DNA of 64,000 bases from NCBI GenBank assembly GCA_022826645.1, contig JAJDUM010000035.1:27553-91552 (forward strand), given 5' to 3'. Positions within the stretch are counted from its first letter, which is position 1. Each line of letters starts with the position of its first letter. The notes under the pieces are model-generated. The model did no database searches. It worked only from the letters and a program-made list of their open reading frames with translations, and was not told where the DNA came from. Below are positions 35,109 to 43,849 of this stretch, piece after piece. The position numbers and the translations under genes are program-made. The DNA is from Candidatus Poribacteria bacterium (GTDB lineage Bacteria > Poribacteria > WGA-4E > PCPOR2b).

Positions 35109-36113
35109 ATGAAATTCTATATGACTCTTATCATAGCTATGCTTGGCATCGGCTTGGTTACCGGCACCGTGTCTGCACAAGATGAAATTGACTACACCGA
35201 GATGGTCGAAGATCTCAAGGTGATGTGTCAGATTATTGACGAAACAATGCACGAGACATTTGAGCACGATTATGTTAAGGGCGGATTTTTCCGTAGAGGT
35301 GGCTGTCAACACCTATATCTCAAAGGCTATGGTGCTGTGTTCCTGCTTGATGTACGGTTTCCTGTGACGGAAAACGAGATGAGGATTGTTAAAACAGAGA
35401 AGAAGACAAATCTGTGGGAAAAATATGAGCGAGAAGTTCGGCATCAAAGCCAACCAGAAGTAGCGGTATGGGTGGTAGGCAAAAACGAATCGTATAGTAC
35501 GGAAAAAGTTGATAAACTCAAGGAGCAACTCGCCTATCTCGTCGGCGAATATGGGTCCCGTATCAGTCAACTGGGGTTTGATGATACGATCTCGTTTGTG
35601 GTCTTCGGTTATCCTGATTATACCATTGACCTTGAGACAGATTTTTTGGATTTTGAATGGCGTGTCGTCGACCACATCGAAGATGCAATGCTTCACCCAC
35701 GGGAAACCATTGAAGATATGAGAAAGAAGATCCACGAGCTAAAAGAGAAACAGCAACTCCTCGAAGAATCGAAACGAGAACTAGAAGGAACCACAGAGCA
35801 GAAAAGCCAAAACAATAACAAAAAAATTATCAATCGGCAGGATGAAACAATAATTGTAGAGAAAGAGATAGACGAAGAAATGGAAGATTCACAACCCCAA
35901 AATGGCAAACGGTTCCGCAAGTTTATTCTGAGGGTTCCGAAACCTCTAGTTCCTCCTCTTCCGACTCCTCTTGCTGTATCAAGTCTTCCCCACGGATTCC
36001 ACGGCAAACCGGCAACAACGCTGATTCTCACTTTCAAACGGAGTCAGCTTGAGGGCAAAAATGGAACAGATTGGGAGGCCTTGCTGGAAGCAGCGGAGGT
36101 TGTGGAGTATTGA
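35109..36113 (+). CDS. Exported coiled-coil protein of unknown function
   Basis: 334 aa. Signal peptide 1-24 (LIIAMLGIGLVTGTVSAQ). The mature N-terminal half (to about 200) is a mixed domain I do not recognise; it includes YLKGYGAVFLLDVRFPV and ISFVVFGYPDYTIDL. The second half has a charged coiled coil (IEDMRKKIHELKEKQQLLEE, then a Lys/Asn/Glu-rich stretch). It follows the sigma/anti-sigma pair on the same strand with a good AAAGGAG site, so it is probably the third gene of that operon and may be its target or sensor. Confidence 0.55.
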   Translation: MKFYMTLIIAMLGIGLVTGTVSAQDEIDYTEMVEDLKVMCQIIDETMHETFEHDYVKGGFFRRGGCQHLYLKGYGAVFLLDVRFPVTENEMRIVKTEKKTNLWEKYEREVRHQSQPEVAVWVVGKNESYSTEKVDKLKEQLAYLVGEYGSRISQLGFDDTISFVVFGYPDYTIDLETDFLDFEWRVVDHIEDAMLHPRETIEDMRKKIHELKEKQQLLEESKRELEGTTEQKSQNNNKKIINRQDETIIVEKEIDEEMEDSQPQNGKRFRKFILRVPKPLVPPLPTPLAVSSLPHGFHGKPATTLILTFKRSQLEGKNGTDWEALLEAAEVVEY

Positions 36114-36133
36114 ACCGTAAGGGAACGGGTCGC

Positions 36134-36703
36134 TCAATCGAAGAAAACAAACCCGACATACATGAGGGCAGAAATGAGGTTTATAAAGACCAATACACCC
36201 TTCATGAGTCGGGATTGGAGCCGGGGAAAGAGATAGATCGACGCGGCAATTGTGACCAATATTTCGATAGCTGATGCAATCCCGCCGTAATGTCTGGGAT
36301 CCCAGTAGGAGATTGGGCTATGGAAGCGGTATTGGAGGAGCGGGAAGAAATGCCGATGTCCGTCGTCTTGGTGGAGGAAGAAATCACCGGCAGCGTGTAA
36401 CAGCAGACTCAAGCAGCAGATGATCAGGGGAGTGGATTTACGCCAGTAGCCAACCCCAAGAAGGATGAGGAACAGCGGGATGGAGTTGAAGATATCGAAG
36501 AGATTCTGCCACTCTGGGAGGAAATATCGCTCACCCCAGATCAGGCTTTGTGGATGCTTGAGAATGGACGCCTCAACCGCAAAAAAGATAAACATCGGCA
36601 CGTCCGGCAATGCGGCACCGATGAGGGCGTAACGGTGGAGGTGCGGGGTTGCCTTCCGACTCAGGAGCGCGACATTAATGATGGCGTGGGACTGGGTGTT
36701 CAT
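36134..36703 (-). CDS. Integral membrane protein, metal-dependent-hydrolase-like
   Basis: 189 aa with about five membrane spans. The N-terminal MNTQSHAIINVALL with a later GAALPDVP, and the histidine/aspartate motif LLHAAGDFFLHQDDGHRHFFP, resemble the YdjM/DUF457-type inner-membrane proteins annotated as metal-dependent hydrolases. Several His and Asp near the membrane face could bind metal. It ends 20 bp from the convergent exported-protein gene. No pathway link is visible. Confidence 0.6.
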   Translation of the reverse strand: MNTQSHAIINVALLSRKATPHLHRYALIGAALPDVPMFIFFAVEASILKHPQSLIWGERYFLPEWQNLFDIFNSIPLFLILLGVGYWRKSTPLIICCLSLLLHAAGDFFLHQDDGHRHFFPLLQYRFHSPISYWDPRHYGGIASAIEILVTIAASIYLFPRLQSRLMKGVLVFINLISALMYVGFVFFD

Positions 36704-36715
36704 TGATTTATTAGC

Positions 36716-36828
36716 AGGACTTACGTACTTCGATTGTAGTTGCCCGATTCATCGGGCGTCGGCAACGGTGTCCAGCGGCGATGAATCGCCGAACTACAGG
36801 GCTTTAACCGTTTAGATGCGTAAGTCCT
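36716..36828. mobile_element. Small non-coding element with terminal inverted repeats (MITE-like)
   Basis: AGGACTTACG at 36716-36725 and CGTAAGTCCT at 36819-36828 are perfect 10-bp terminal inverted repeats around 93 bp. Inside lies a REP pair: GTAG (36736) with stem GCCCGAT/ATCGGGC (36742-36757), and GGCGAT/ATCGCC (36777-36790) with CTAC (36794-36797). The element carries no gene and would need a transposase in trans. It is followed by a GTTCATTA repeat at 36831-36855. Confidence 0.65.
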
Positions 36829-36955
36829 AATTAGTTCATTAGTTCACTAGTTGATTTATGAATCAGCACACCAATGAACTAACTGATGCTTCACGTTTCA
36901 TCCTCGGTCTTTGACTAGAAAGCTTATTGATACGTACCAACTAGCACCATTGGTT

Positions 36956-37978
36956 TCATGGATTCGTGTATTTGATCGTTCCCTCATCCAACATAGTCAG
37001 CAGTGCGGAATCGTCCACATCAAGGGGCAGGGTAATCTTTGCGCGGCGGCGGCTTGACTCGTAAGTCGAAAAGATGAGTTCTGTCGCTTGGATCGCTTTT
37101 CGTCCGCTGAGTTCTGGCTCGCGCCCCGTTTTGACACAATCGATCAGGTCGAGGACGGCGAGGACAGTATCCCCACCGGGCGGCACAATGCCGTCAAGGT
37201 TCGGCACTTCCCAATCATTTGCCCCGTGTCGAAGGACACGCACCGGCGGTTTGTCTCGCCCACTAACTTCAATGATACCATCTGTGCCGATGATGCGATT
37301 CTGTACTCCATCCAGCGCAGCTGCACCCGTTGCCAGCAAACCTTCCACTCCGTTCTTATAGCGAATCCATGAGACACCGCTCGTCTCGACCGGCACACCG
37401 AAAACGAGAGTTTCTTCAACTACATCAATTTGACCCATCACCCATTCCGCCGGTTCGTCGTTGTTATAGAAGAAAAACATATCGAACCAGTGCGTTCCCC
37501 AGTCAATCATATTGGGGCATGCCCCCTCGAAGCGGTAGACTTGACCAATTGTGCCATCGTTCGCTAACTCCTTCGCTTTGATAAAACTCGCACCGAAGCG
37601 GCGCTGATGGCAGAAGCTAATCATCACGTCGTTGTCCACACACGCTTGATAGAGTGCTTTGGCATCGCCCCATGTCGGTGCCATCGGTTTCTCGGCGTGG
37701 ATGGCTTTGATCCCACTATTCGCTGCTGCGATAACCATCTCTTTATGGAGCGCAATCCACGTGCAGACACTGACAAAGTCGAGCGACTCTTTATCAAGCA
37801 TCTCACGGTAATCTTCATAGGTCCTCGGGACTCCGAACTGTTCCGCGAAATTCCCGCGAGCCTCTTCAAAGGGATCCGCACATGCGACAATCTCTACGTC
37901 CGGCGATGCCTGATACCCTTCCGCATGACCACGACCACGTCCACCACAACCGATAACACCTGCTTTGAATAACGCCAT
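36956..37978 (-). CDS. Gfo/Idh/MocA-family oxidoreductase
   Basis: 340 aa. NAD(P)-binding GVIGCGGRGRGHAEGY (residues 7-22), the EKP motif (96-98, AEKPMAP) and DWGTHWFD in the catalytic domain are all in place. Such enzymes oxidise or reduce sugars, inositols and their derivatives; the substrate is not known. CGGAG lies 9 nt before the ATG. It is upstream of the MITE and downstream of a methyltransferase gene on the same strand, separated by repeats. Confidence 0.85.
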   Translation of the reverse strand: MALFKAGVIGCGGRGRGHAEGYQASPDVEIVACADPFEEARGNFAEQFGVPRTYEDYREMLDKESLDFVSVCTWIALHKEMVIAAANSGIKAIHAEKPMAPTWGDAKALYQACVDNDVMISFCHQRRFGASFIKAKELANDGTIGQVYRFEGACPNMIDWGTHWFDMFFFYNNDEPAEWVMGQIDVVEETLVFGVPVETSGVSWIRYKNGVEGLLATGAAALDGVQNRIIGTDGIIEVSGRDKPPVRVLRHGANDWEVPNLDGIVPPGGDTVLAVLDLIDCVKTGREPELSGRKAIQATELIFSTYESSRRRAKITLPLDVDDSALLTMLDEGTIKYTNP

Positions 37979-37994
37979 AATGGTTCTCCGTTTT

Positions 37995-38022
37995 GGTTCA
38001 TCAGTTCATTAGTTCACTAGTT
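37995..38022. repeat. GTTCATTA-type tandem repeat
   Basis: Three copies of the 8-9 bp unit (GTTCATCA, GTTCATTA, GTTCACTA) in the spacer before the Gfo/Idh gene. Same family as at 101-129. Confidence 0.55.
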
Positions 38023-38181
38023 CCCCGATAATATCGGGATCGAAACCGACATTAATAAACCAATGAGCAAATTGTTTTCACGTCCCGATTTCATCGAGGA
38101 TCCTCGGAACGGGATTTCACGTTTTTGCGTTTGCACTTTCTTTTAACATGAGCCACGCCATTAACACCGTAATTTCATGCT

Positions 38182-39177
38182 TTATATTGGTTTCTGCGCC
38201 GTTATGATACCCAACCCGTCCGGCAACGTATCACGCTTAAAATCCACAAATCCAGCTGCGGTTATCCAATTGTGATATTCATCCTCGGTATAAGCCTGTC
38301 CTTCGTCATAGATATTGATGAAGATAGTGTTGGTTATAGCAGCTGCCCGCGGTGAAATGCGGGAGTTATCGAGGATACCGATTCCCAAGATATAGATCAT
38401 GCCGCCCGGTCCCATGGAGGCATTGATGTTTTTGAGCGCAGATTGTGCATCGCTCGGAGAAAGCACCTGAATGAATGATTTTAGAACGACCGCATCAAAC
38501 GACCCGTGGATTGGGGCTTCTACGACGTTTGCCGTGACAACCTCAACTCGATCAGACACGACTGCTTCCGTCACAAAACGTTGGGTGATTGGTGTTACAT
38601 TCGACACATCTGCAACCGTCGCTCGGATATGGGGACAGGCTTTCACCGCCGCGATGGCTACTCCACCGGAGCCTCCTCCAACGTCCAACAACCTCTGACA
38701 GGACGAGAGTCCGTAGCTTTCTACCAGTGCATCTCCTGTCGCGAGCGCACCCGGATGCAGACCTTGGTAGAACGCCTCTAATGCTTCATGGGGCATCTGC
38801 GTGTAATCGTGTTTAGCTCGTGGCTGTCCGGTGCGGATGGATTCCGCCGTGTGAAGCGCGGCATCCCACAAATCCGCATACAGCGGATGCACTCCACCCA
38901 TGTAAGACGGACTGCCGCGGACAAGAAAGTGGTTTGCCTCGTCGGTGTTGGCAAAACGGTCTCCTTCTACGGTCAACAGCTCGGCTGCCACAAGCGCATA
39001 GAGTAGCGGCTTGAGTTTAACCACATCCACGCCGATGGCATTAGCAATCTGCTCTGGGCGCATGGGACCGGCTTTGAGCGGGGTGAACAGATCGAGCTGC
39101 ATCCCTGCTAGCAAGGCAAAGGACGGATAAACATCCACCAGTTTTTGGATGGTCTTCGGTTCAGGGGGTGATTTCAT
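38182..39177 (-). CDS. O-methyltransferase (COMT/acetylserotonin-type)
   Basis: 331 aa. An N-terminal winged-helix dimerisation domain (IQKLVDVYPSFALLAGMQLDLFTPL, about 8-100) precedes the SAM domain with motif I LLDVGGGSGGVAIAAV (about 162-177) and FDAVVLKSFIQVLSPSDAQSALKNI. This is the class of plant-type and polyketide O-methyltransferases. No biosynthetic cluster surrounds it, so the acceptor is unknown. Upstream 420 bp are repeat-rich. Confidence 0.8.
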   Translation of the reverse strand: MKSPPEPKTIQKLVDVYPSFALLAGMQLDLFTPLKAGPMRPEQIANAIGVDVVKLKPLLYALVAAELLTVEGDRFANTDEANHFLVRGSPSYMGGVHPLYADLWDAALHTAESIRTGQPRAKHDYTQMPHEALEAFYQGLHPGALATGDALVESYGLSSCQRLLDVGGGSGGVAIAAVKACPHIRATVADVSNVTPITQRFVTEAVVSDRVEVVTANVVEAPIHGSFDAVVLKSFIQVLSPSDAQSALKNINASMGPGGMIYILGIGILDNSRISPRAAAITNTIFINIYDEGQAYTEDEYHNWITAAGFVDFKRDTLPDGLGIITAQKPI

Positions 39178-39597
39178 GTAGATGCCACCTTATCGGGGTT
39201 GATGCAAGTATCTCTAGTGGGTTCTAAAAACAAATAGACACTTTCGCATCCCAGTAGGCGCAGTTAAAAACAGCGCATACCAAACGGTAGAACGGTAGTT
39301 TCGTTTTCCTAACCGCACCGGTTTGGAGTGTCTCATTAATTCTAAGATCCACTATTGATTCATTGTAGCAGCAAAGCATCCGCGTGTCAATACGGTATCG
39401 CTTGCCATGACTATGAATTGGCTGCTATAATGACGCCAGTTACCACCTGTCCTGTTGGTTCATTGGTTCATCAATGCAATTCATGAACTAGTGAACTAAT
39501 TAACCTATGAACTCAGTTTGTTCATGGGTGTTGGGTGTCACAGTCCCTGTTCAACCCAACCTACAGTGCTATACGCTAGCAATTTGGGCTACATCAC
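39178..39597. repeat. 420-bp repeat-rich spacer with second copy of the 34149 element
   Basis: 39250-39355 matches the element at 34149-34213 in both outer parts (CCCAGTAGGCGCAGTT at left; AACCGCACC to CCACTAT at right), with about 45 bp extra between. GTTCAT-type units follow at 39457-39515 in both orientations. No gene is seen. Confidence 0.6.
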
Positions 39598-40890
39598 ATG
39601 ACAAGCGACTTACACTCTTTCATTGAAACGCTCGGACGAGAAGCGTTGACGCAAATTCAATTAAAGAAACTACAGGCGATGCTTGCTGTGGTGCTGGGTA
39701 CCAACCCTTTCTATCAACGCAAGCTGAGCGAGGCGGGAGTGAGGCAGCCGGAGGAGATACAAACGCTTGAAGATTACCGACAGCTGCCCCTTACTACAAA
39801 GGAGGAACTCTCCGCGGACGGCAAGGCTCACCCACCCTACGGCACAAATCTCACATTTCCACGTGAAGGGTATATCCGCATACACCAAACCTCTGGCACG
39901 ACCGGCGAACCGCTGCGCTGCTTGGACACCGAAGAGAGTTGGGATTGGTGGGCACGGTGTTGGGAGACGGTCTACAATGCCGCCGGTGTGACCTCAAGCG
40001 ACCGGATCTTTTTTGCGTTTTCGTTTGGTCCCTTTATCGGTTTCTGGAGTGCTTACGAAGGCGCACGGCGGATTGGTGCATTGTCGGTTCCGGGTGGCGG
40101 AATGACCTCGCTTCAACGGGTGCGAGCCATCTGTTCCAACGATATCTCTACACTGATCTGCACCCCCACGTATGCTCTGCATCTCGCTGAAGTTGCCGAA
40201 ACAGAGGGGATTGATATCGCCAATGCTAATGTCCGTGTGACGATTCATGCCGGTGAGCCGGGTGCGAGTCTGCCGTGGACAAAGCATCGCATCGAAACCG
40301 CATGGAACGCTCGCTGTTACGATCACCCCGGTGCAACGGAGGTGGGGGCTTGGGGGTTTGAGTGTCAAGCGCAAGCGGGAGTACACCTAAACGAAGGGGA
40401 ATTTATCTGTGAAGTTATTGACCCTGTGACCGGCGAACCTGCCAATGAAGGTGAGTTGGTCATCACCAATCTGGGTAGGGTTGGGATGCCGGTCATCCGC
40501 TACCGCACCGGCGATCAGGTCAAATTGCAAACCGAACCGTGCACATGCGGACGGACATTTTGGCGTCTCGAAGGCGGTGTCATCGGGCGAATCGACGACG
40601 CGCTGATTATACGCGGTGTGAATGTCTATCCGAGTACCATTGAGAACATCATCCGTCGCTTCGCTGACGTGGGTGAGTTTGCGGTAGACGTTTATCGGCA
40701 AGGCGCGCTTGATGAGATGGAGATTCGGATCCAGACCAGCAGCACGGATCCGGACATGACCGCCCAAGCTGTCGCCAAGGCGGTACGTGAATCTTTGGGC
40801 CTGCGCGCCGTGGTGAAGCCGGTGCCTCATAGCACATTGCCCAGCTTTGAGTTGAAGGCGCGGCGGTTTACAGATCACCGCCGGCATTAA
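39598..40890 (+). CDS. Phenylacetate-CoA ligase-like adenylate-forming enzyme
   Basis: 430 aa, the usual PaaK length. Motifs: TSGTTGEP (98-105, ATP/phosphate loop), GATEVGAWG in the core, YRTGDQV before the hinge and a C-terminal domain starting VIGRIDDALIIRGVNVYPSTIE. The last domain pattern is typical of PaaK enzymes, which make acyl-CoA thioesters from aromatic or other carboxylic acids. The residue deciding substrate cannot be assigned. No paa degradation genes are nearby. Start ATG is in the family position. Confidence 0.85.
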   Translation: MTSDLHSFIETLGREALTQIQLKKLQAMLAVVLGTNPFYQRKLSEAGVRQPEEIQTLEDYRQLPLTTKEELSADGKAHPPYGTNLTFPREGYIRIHQTSGTTGEPLRCLDTEESWDWWARCWETVYNAAGVTSSDRIFFAFSFGPFIGFWSAYEGARRIGALSVPGGGMTSLQRVRAICSNDISTLICTPTYALHLAEVAETEGIDIANANVRVTIHAGEPGASLPWTKHRIETAWNARCYDHPGATEVGAWGFECQAQAGVHLNEGEFICEVIDPVTGEPANEGELVITNLGRVGMPVIRYRTGDQVKLQTEPCTCGRTFWRLEGGVIGRIDDALIIRGVNVYPSTIENIIRRFADVGEFAVDVYRQGALDEMEIRIQTSSTDPDMTAQAVAKAVRESLGLRAVVKPVPHSTLPSFELKARRFTDHRRH

Positions 40891-41186
40891 AGGTCAATCA
40901 CGATTCAGAGGGTACGCTCCCTGCCATTACCAGTGTGGCACTTTTGCAACGACGCTGTAGCACAGTTTCGACAACCATCTTGTTAGCACGATCCTTCCTT
41001 TGAAGTAATAACTCATATTGAAAATAGATACCAAACTCCCCAGAGAACGCGTTTATCGACAAACTCGGTGTTCTGTACTATCACTTCAAGTGATTCGAGA
41101 TAATTGTGGCATCTAAATTGCGCGTGGTTGATGCGTGAGTGAATTTCGTTTGGCAACAATCTTTTACGGACAAAGGAGGCATGCCG

Positions 41187-41968
41187 ATGCAACAGAAATT
41201 TAGTCTGGCATATTTTGTTTGCGCCTTAGGTCTAACGACCATGATGGTAGGCGTTGACGCACAAGCAAAAATCGCCTTTGTGTCTGACAGGGATGGGCAC
41301 AGTTGGGAGATCTATGTGATGGACGACGATGGCGGGAATCCGCGCAGACTCACAAATAGTCCGGAGGAGGAATTCAACCCCTCATGGTCCCCCGACGGTG
41401 AACGCATTGCCTTCTCGTCCGACAGAGATGGGCCCAAGGATTTAACTCCTTTCAAATTGCTCCAGATATAGAAGCAAACATGGACAGACCCTTTTGGTTT
41501 CCGGACAGCAAGCGCATCGGCTTTACGGTCGGCAAACGCGGTGCAAAACTGCATTGGGTTGATGCGGATCCCAACGCGAAGGCAAAAGAGATGAATCACC
41601 GATTCTTCGCCCATTGGATTCGTTGGTCCCCAAATGGGAAACGGACAATTGTCTACGGGTCAATAGAGGAATGGGGACATTGGAACTTGTTTCTCGGTGA
41701 TGCGCCGGCCAGAAAGCTGGTTCGTTTTAACGATGAGGCGAACCTAGGTGGGGCGCAATGGTTACCCGATAACAAGCATATTGTCGGCACGAGCGGTTCC
41801 AATGTCGTTGTGGCGAATGTTGACACCCAAGAAGTTCAGCGTTTGACCGACGATGGTCAAAGCGAATTTGTTTTCTGGCACGACTCTGCGCTTGCGGTGG
41901 AGCCTGCGGGGAAGCTATCGACATCCTGGGGGGCAATCAAAGGGCGGGTCACAGATGCTGAAAAGTGA
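41187..41968 (+). pseudogene. TolB-like (PD40) exported propeller protein, frameshifted
   Basis: The first frame encodes a signal peptide (about 1-27) and two PD40 motifs (IAFVSDRDGHSWEIYVMD; FNPSWSPDGERIAFSSDRDG), then stops at 41471. The -1 frame continues the same protein as AQGFNSFQIAPDIEANMDRP, then WFPDSKRIGF, and runs to 41968. Adding one base in the GGGCCC run at 41430-41435 would join both parts without a break. It is either a recent loss of function or a sequencing or assembly error. ATG 41187 has AAGGAGG 7 nt upstream. At about 260 residues it would be shorter than TolB. Confidence 0.75.
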
Positions 41969-41988
41969 GGCTCACGTTAAGCAAGCAC

Positions 41989-42011
41989 GGGCGGGGAGAC
42001 CCCGCCCCTAC
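41989..42011. repeat. REP-like palindrome with CTAC edge
   Basis: GGGCGGGG (41989-41996) and CCCCGCCC (42000-42007) with loop AGA, followed by CTAC. It lies between the broken TolB-like gene and the convergent dehydrogenase gene. Confidence 0.65.
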
Positions 42012-42086
42012 GAATTATTTTCGTACTGTGCACTTTCTTTTTGCATGAGCTAATAAAAGAAAAGGGGGGTATATCTGGGAGGGAAA

Positions 42087-42980
42087 CTACGATGATTTTC
42101 TTTCCGGCACATCTACTCCCGATCTCTCCATGAAATCTCGCATGATTTCCAACTGATCCTCCTGCCCACGCCCTGCATCGCAGAACCGCCTAAAAATATC
42201 TTCGACTAGCGGGCCGAGTTCTATCGGTATGTCGAGTTCCTTGCCAAGTTCCACCGCCAAGTGTACGTCCTTAACAGCCAAGTCCGCAGCGGAATTCACG
42301 TCCTCGCCAGCCATGAGTAAATCGATTGTTCGGCGCAGGTACATACTATCACCTGTGCTAGTCTTAATAACATCGAGCAGCGCTTGTGGATGGATGCCCG
42401 CTTTGGCACCCATCGCCATCCCTTCACAGACGCCAGCGAAATTGATGAACATGATGAAGTTGTTTACCAACTTGGTCACATGCCCACTGCCTATCGGTCC
42501 CATGTAAGCGATATGGTCGCCGATGCTCTGAAACAGCGGTTGAAACCGTTCAAAATCTCTCTGCTCGCCGCCGACAAATATAGTGAGCGTCCTGTCTCTT
42601 GCGCCAAAGACACCGCCGCTAATCGGCGCGTCGAGGACGTGGAATCCTCTTGACTCACCAATCTCGGCGATCTTCTGCAGAGTTGTGGGGGAATTGGTGC
42701 TCAGATCAATGTAAGCGCAACCACTGTTCAACCCCGCGAAAATACCGTTTTCACCGAGGACAACAGCTTCGACCTCTTTGGGACCTGGCAGGGAGGTAAG
42801 CACCACGTCCGATTGGGCTGCTACGTTCTTCGGACTTGTCCCCCAGTTTGCACCGGCAGCTTCAAGGGACTGCCCCATTTCGCGACGGAGGTCGTAGACC
42901 GTTAGGTTGTATTGGGCTTTGAGGATATTTGTTGCCATCGGATTGCCCATATTACCCAGACCGATGAAACCGACATTCAT
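42087..42980 (-). CDS. Beta-hydroxyacid dehydrogenase (3-hydroxyisobutyrate/tartronate-semialdehyde type)
   Basis: 297 aa. NAD(P) motif GFIGLGNMGNPMATNIL (4-20), substrate motif DAPISGGVFGA (117-127) and catalytic Lys170 in GHVTKLVNNF identify the family. It reversibly oxidises small beta-hydroxyacids. It could serve the sugar or amino-acid catabolism implied by neighbouring genes (cupin, PfkB kinase), but that is inference. The upstream 340 bp hold three REP-like palindromes. Confidence 0.88.
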   Translation of the reverse strand: MNVGFIGLGNMGNPMATNILKAQYNLTVYDLRREMGQSLEAAGANWGTSPKNVAAQSDVVLTSLPGPKEVEAVVLGENGIFAGLNSGCAYIDLSTNSPTTLQKIAEIGESRGFHVLDAPISGGVFGARDRTLTIFVGGEQRDFERFQPLFQSIGDHIAYMGPIGSGHVTKLVNNFIMFINFAGVCEGMAMGAKAGIHPQALLDVIKTSTGDSMYLRRTIDLLMAGEDVNSAADLAVKDVHLAVELGKELDIPIELGPLVEDIFRRFCDAGRGQEDQLEIMRDFMERSGVDVPERKSS

Positions 42981-43163
42981 ATCAATCCTTCCAAGATGTT
43001 GGGTTCACTAGTTCATTAGTTCATTGGGTCATTGAACTAGTACGCTTTATACATTGCGCTCCGTCCCGATCAGATCGGACTTTAAAACAATCTGAATCAC
43101 GGATAGATACGGATTAATGGATTACACGGACAAAGGGATACTCACCACAACTGGCATAACGAC

Positions 43164-43286
43164 GCGCAATGAATTGCGCTACTACAAACTGCGGGGCAAG
43201 CCTAAAACAGAGGGCAACCACAAGGGTTGCCCCTACAGCCCACCCAAAACTCGAAATGTTCGGGCGGGGCAAGATGCCCCGCCTAC
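43164..43286. repeat. Cluster of three different REP-like palindromes, each ending in CTAC
   Basis: GCGCAAT/ATTGCGC (43164-43179), GGGCAACC/GGTTGCCC (43212-43232) and GGCGGGGC/GCCCCGCC (43263-43283) each run directly into CTAC (43179-43182, 43233-43236, 43283-43286). The stems differ completely; the edge and orientation are the same. The short reading frame across them (43117-43314) is not a gene. A GTTCATTA tandem lies at 43001-43040. Confidence 0.7.
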
Positions 43287-43320
43287 AGTTGGCTGCGTCA
43301 GTCTTATGGGTTAATGCTAT

Positions 43321-43707
43321 CTAACGTGATTCGTCCTGTGTGGGAAACTCGGCGGGCATAGTGATTTCAATGACCTCAAAGTCATCGGAATACTCCAACA
43401 CCTCGTGCTTGATTCCGGGCGGTTGATACCATGCATCGCCAGCCTCAACGCGGACCTCGCCGATGTCTTCAAAGTCAAGTCGTGCCCAACCTTTGAGCAG
43501 GTAATTCATTTGGAAGTCGAGGGCATGGGAGTGGTAGCCCATCGGACCGTCACAAGATTGATTGGCACGGATGACGTGCGCCAATACCTTGCCGTCAGTG
43601 GCGGTGTTGATCCCCAGATCTCGGTAGAGGAAGTAGGGGCGTAAACCTTCTGCCCAGTTGGCATCTTTTATGTGCGAAGCAAACGCTCCGGTCGTTTTTT
43701 CACTCAT
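43321..43707 (-). CDS. Cupin-fold protein
   Basis: 128 aa. The cupin metal-binding motifs are visible: GYHSHALDFQMNYLLKGWARL (His, His, Gln/Glu region) and AGDAWYQPPGIKHEV. A single small cupin barrel can be an isomerase, dioxygenase or binding protein; no function is assigned. ATG 43707 has AAGGAG 7 nt upstream; the frame extends 23 codons further without support. It follows the PfkB kinase gene on the same strand. Confidence 0.75.
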   Translation of the reverse strand: MSEKTTGAFASHIKDANWAEGLRPYFLYRDLGINTATDGKVLAHVIRANQSCDGPMGYHSHALDFQMNYLLKGWARLDFEDIGEVRVEAGDAWYQPPGIKHEVLEYSDDFEVIEITMPAEFPTQDESR

Positions 43708-43849
43708 GTTGTCGCTCCTTTTCGCGTTAGATGGTAATACCAAATATTTCTCATCATCAATGGTGTTAGGCTGCAACTGTTGATAACGTGAAACGTGAAA
43801 ACAGTTCTAATGGCGGTTCTATGGGAGTGTATTTCCCCAAATGAACGGG

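Noticed and set aside
43001..43286. CRISPR array
   Set aside because: Repeats are short palindromes with different stems and irregular spacing; there are no constant direct repeats with unique spacers and no cas genes.
43117..43314. 65-codon frame before the cupin gene
   Set aside because: It is made of three REP palindromes and has no ribosome binding site.
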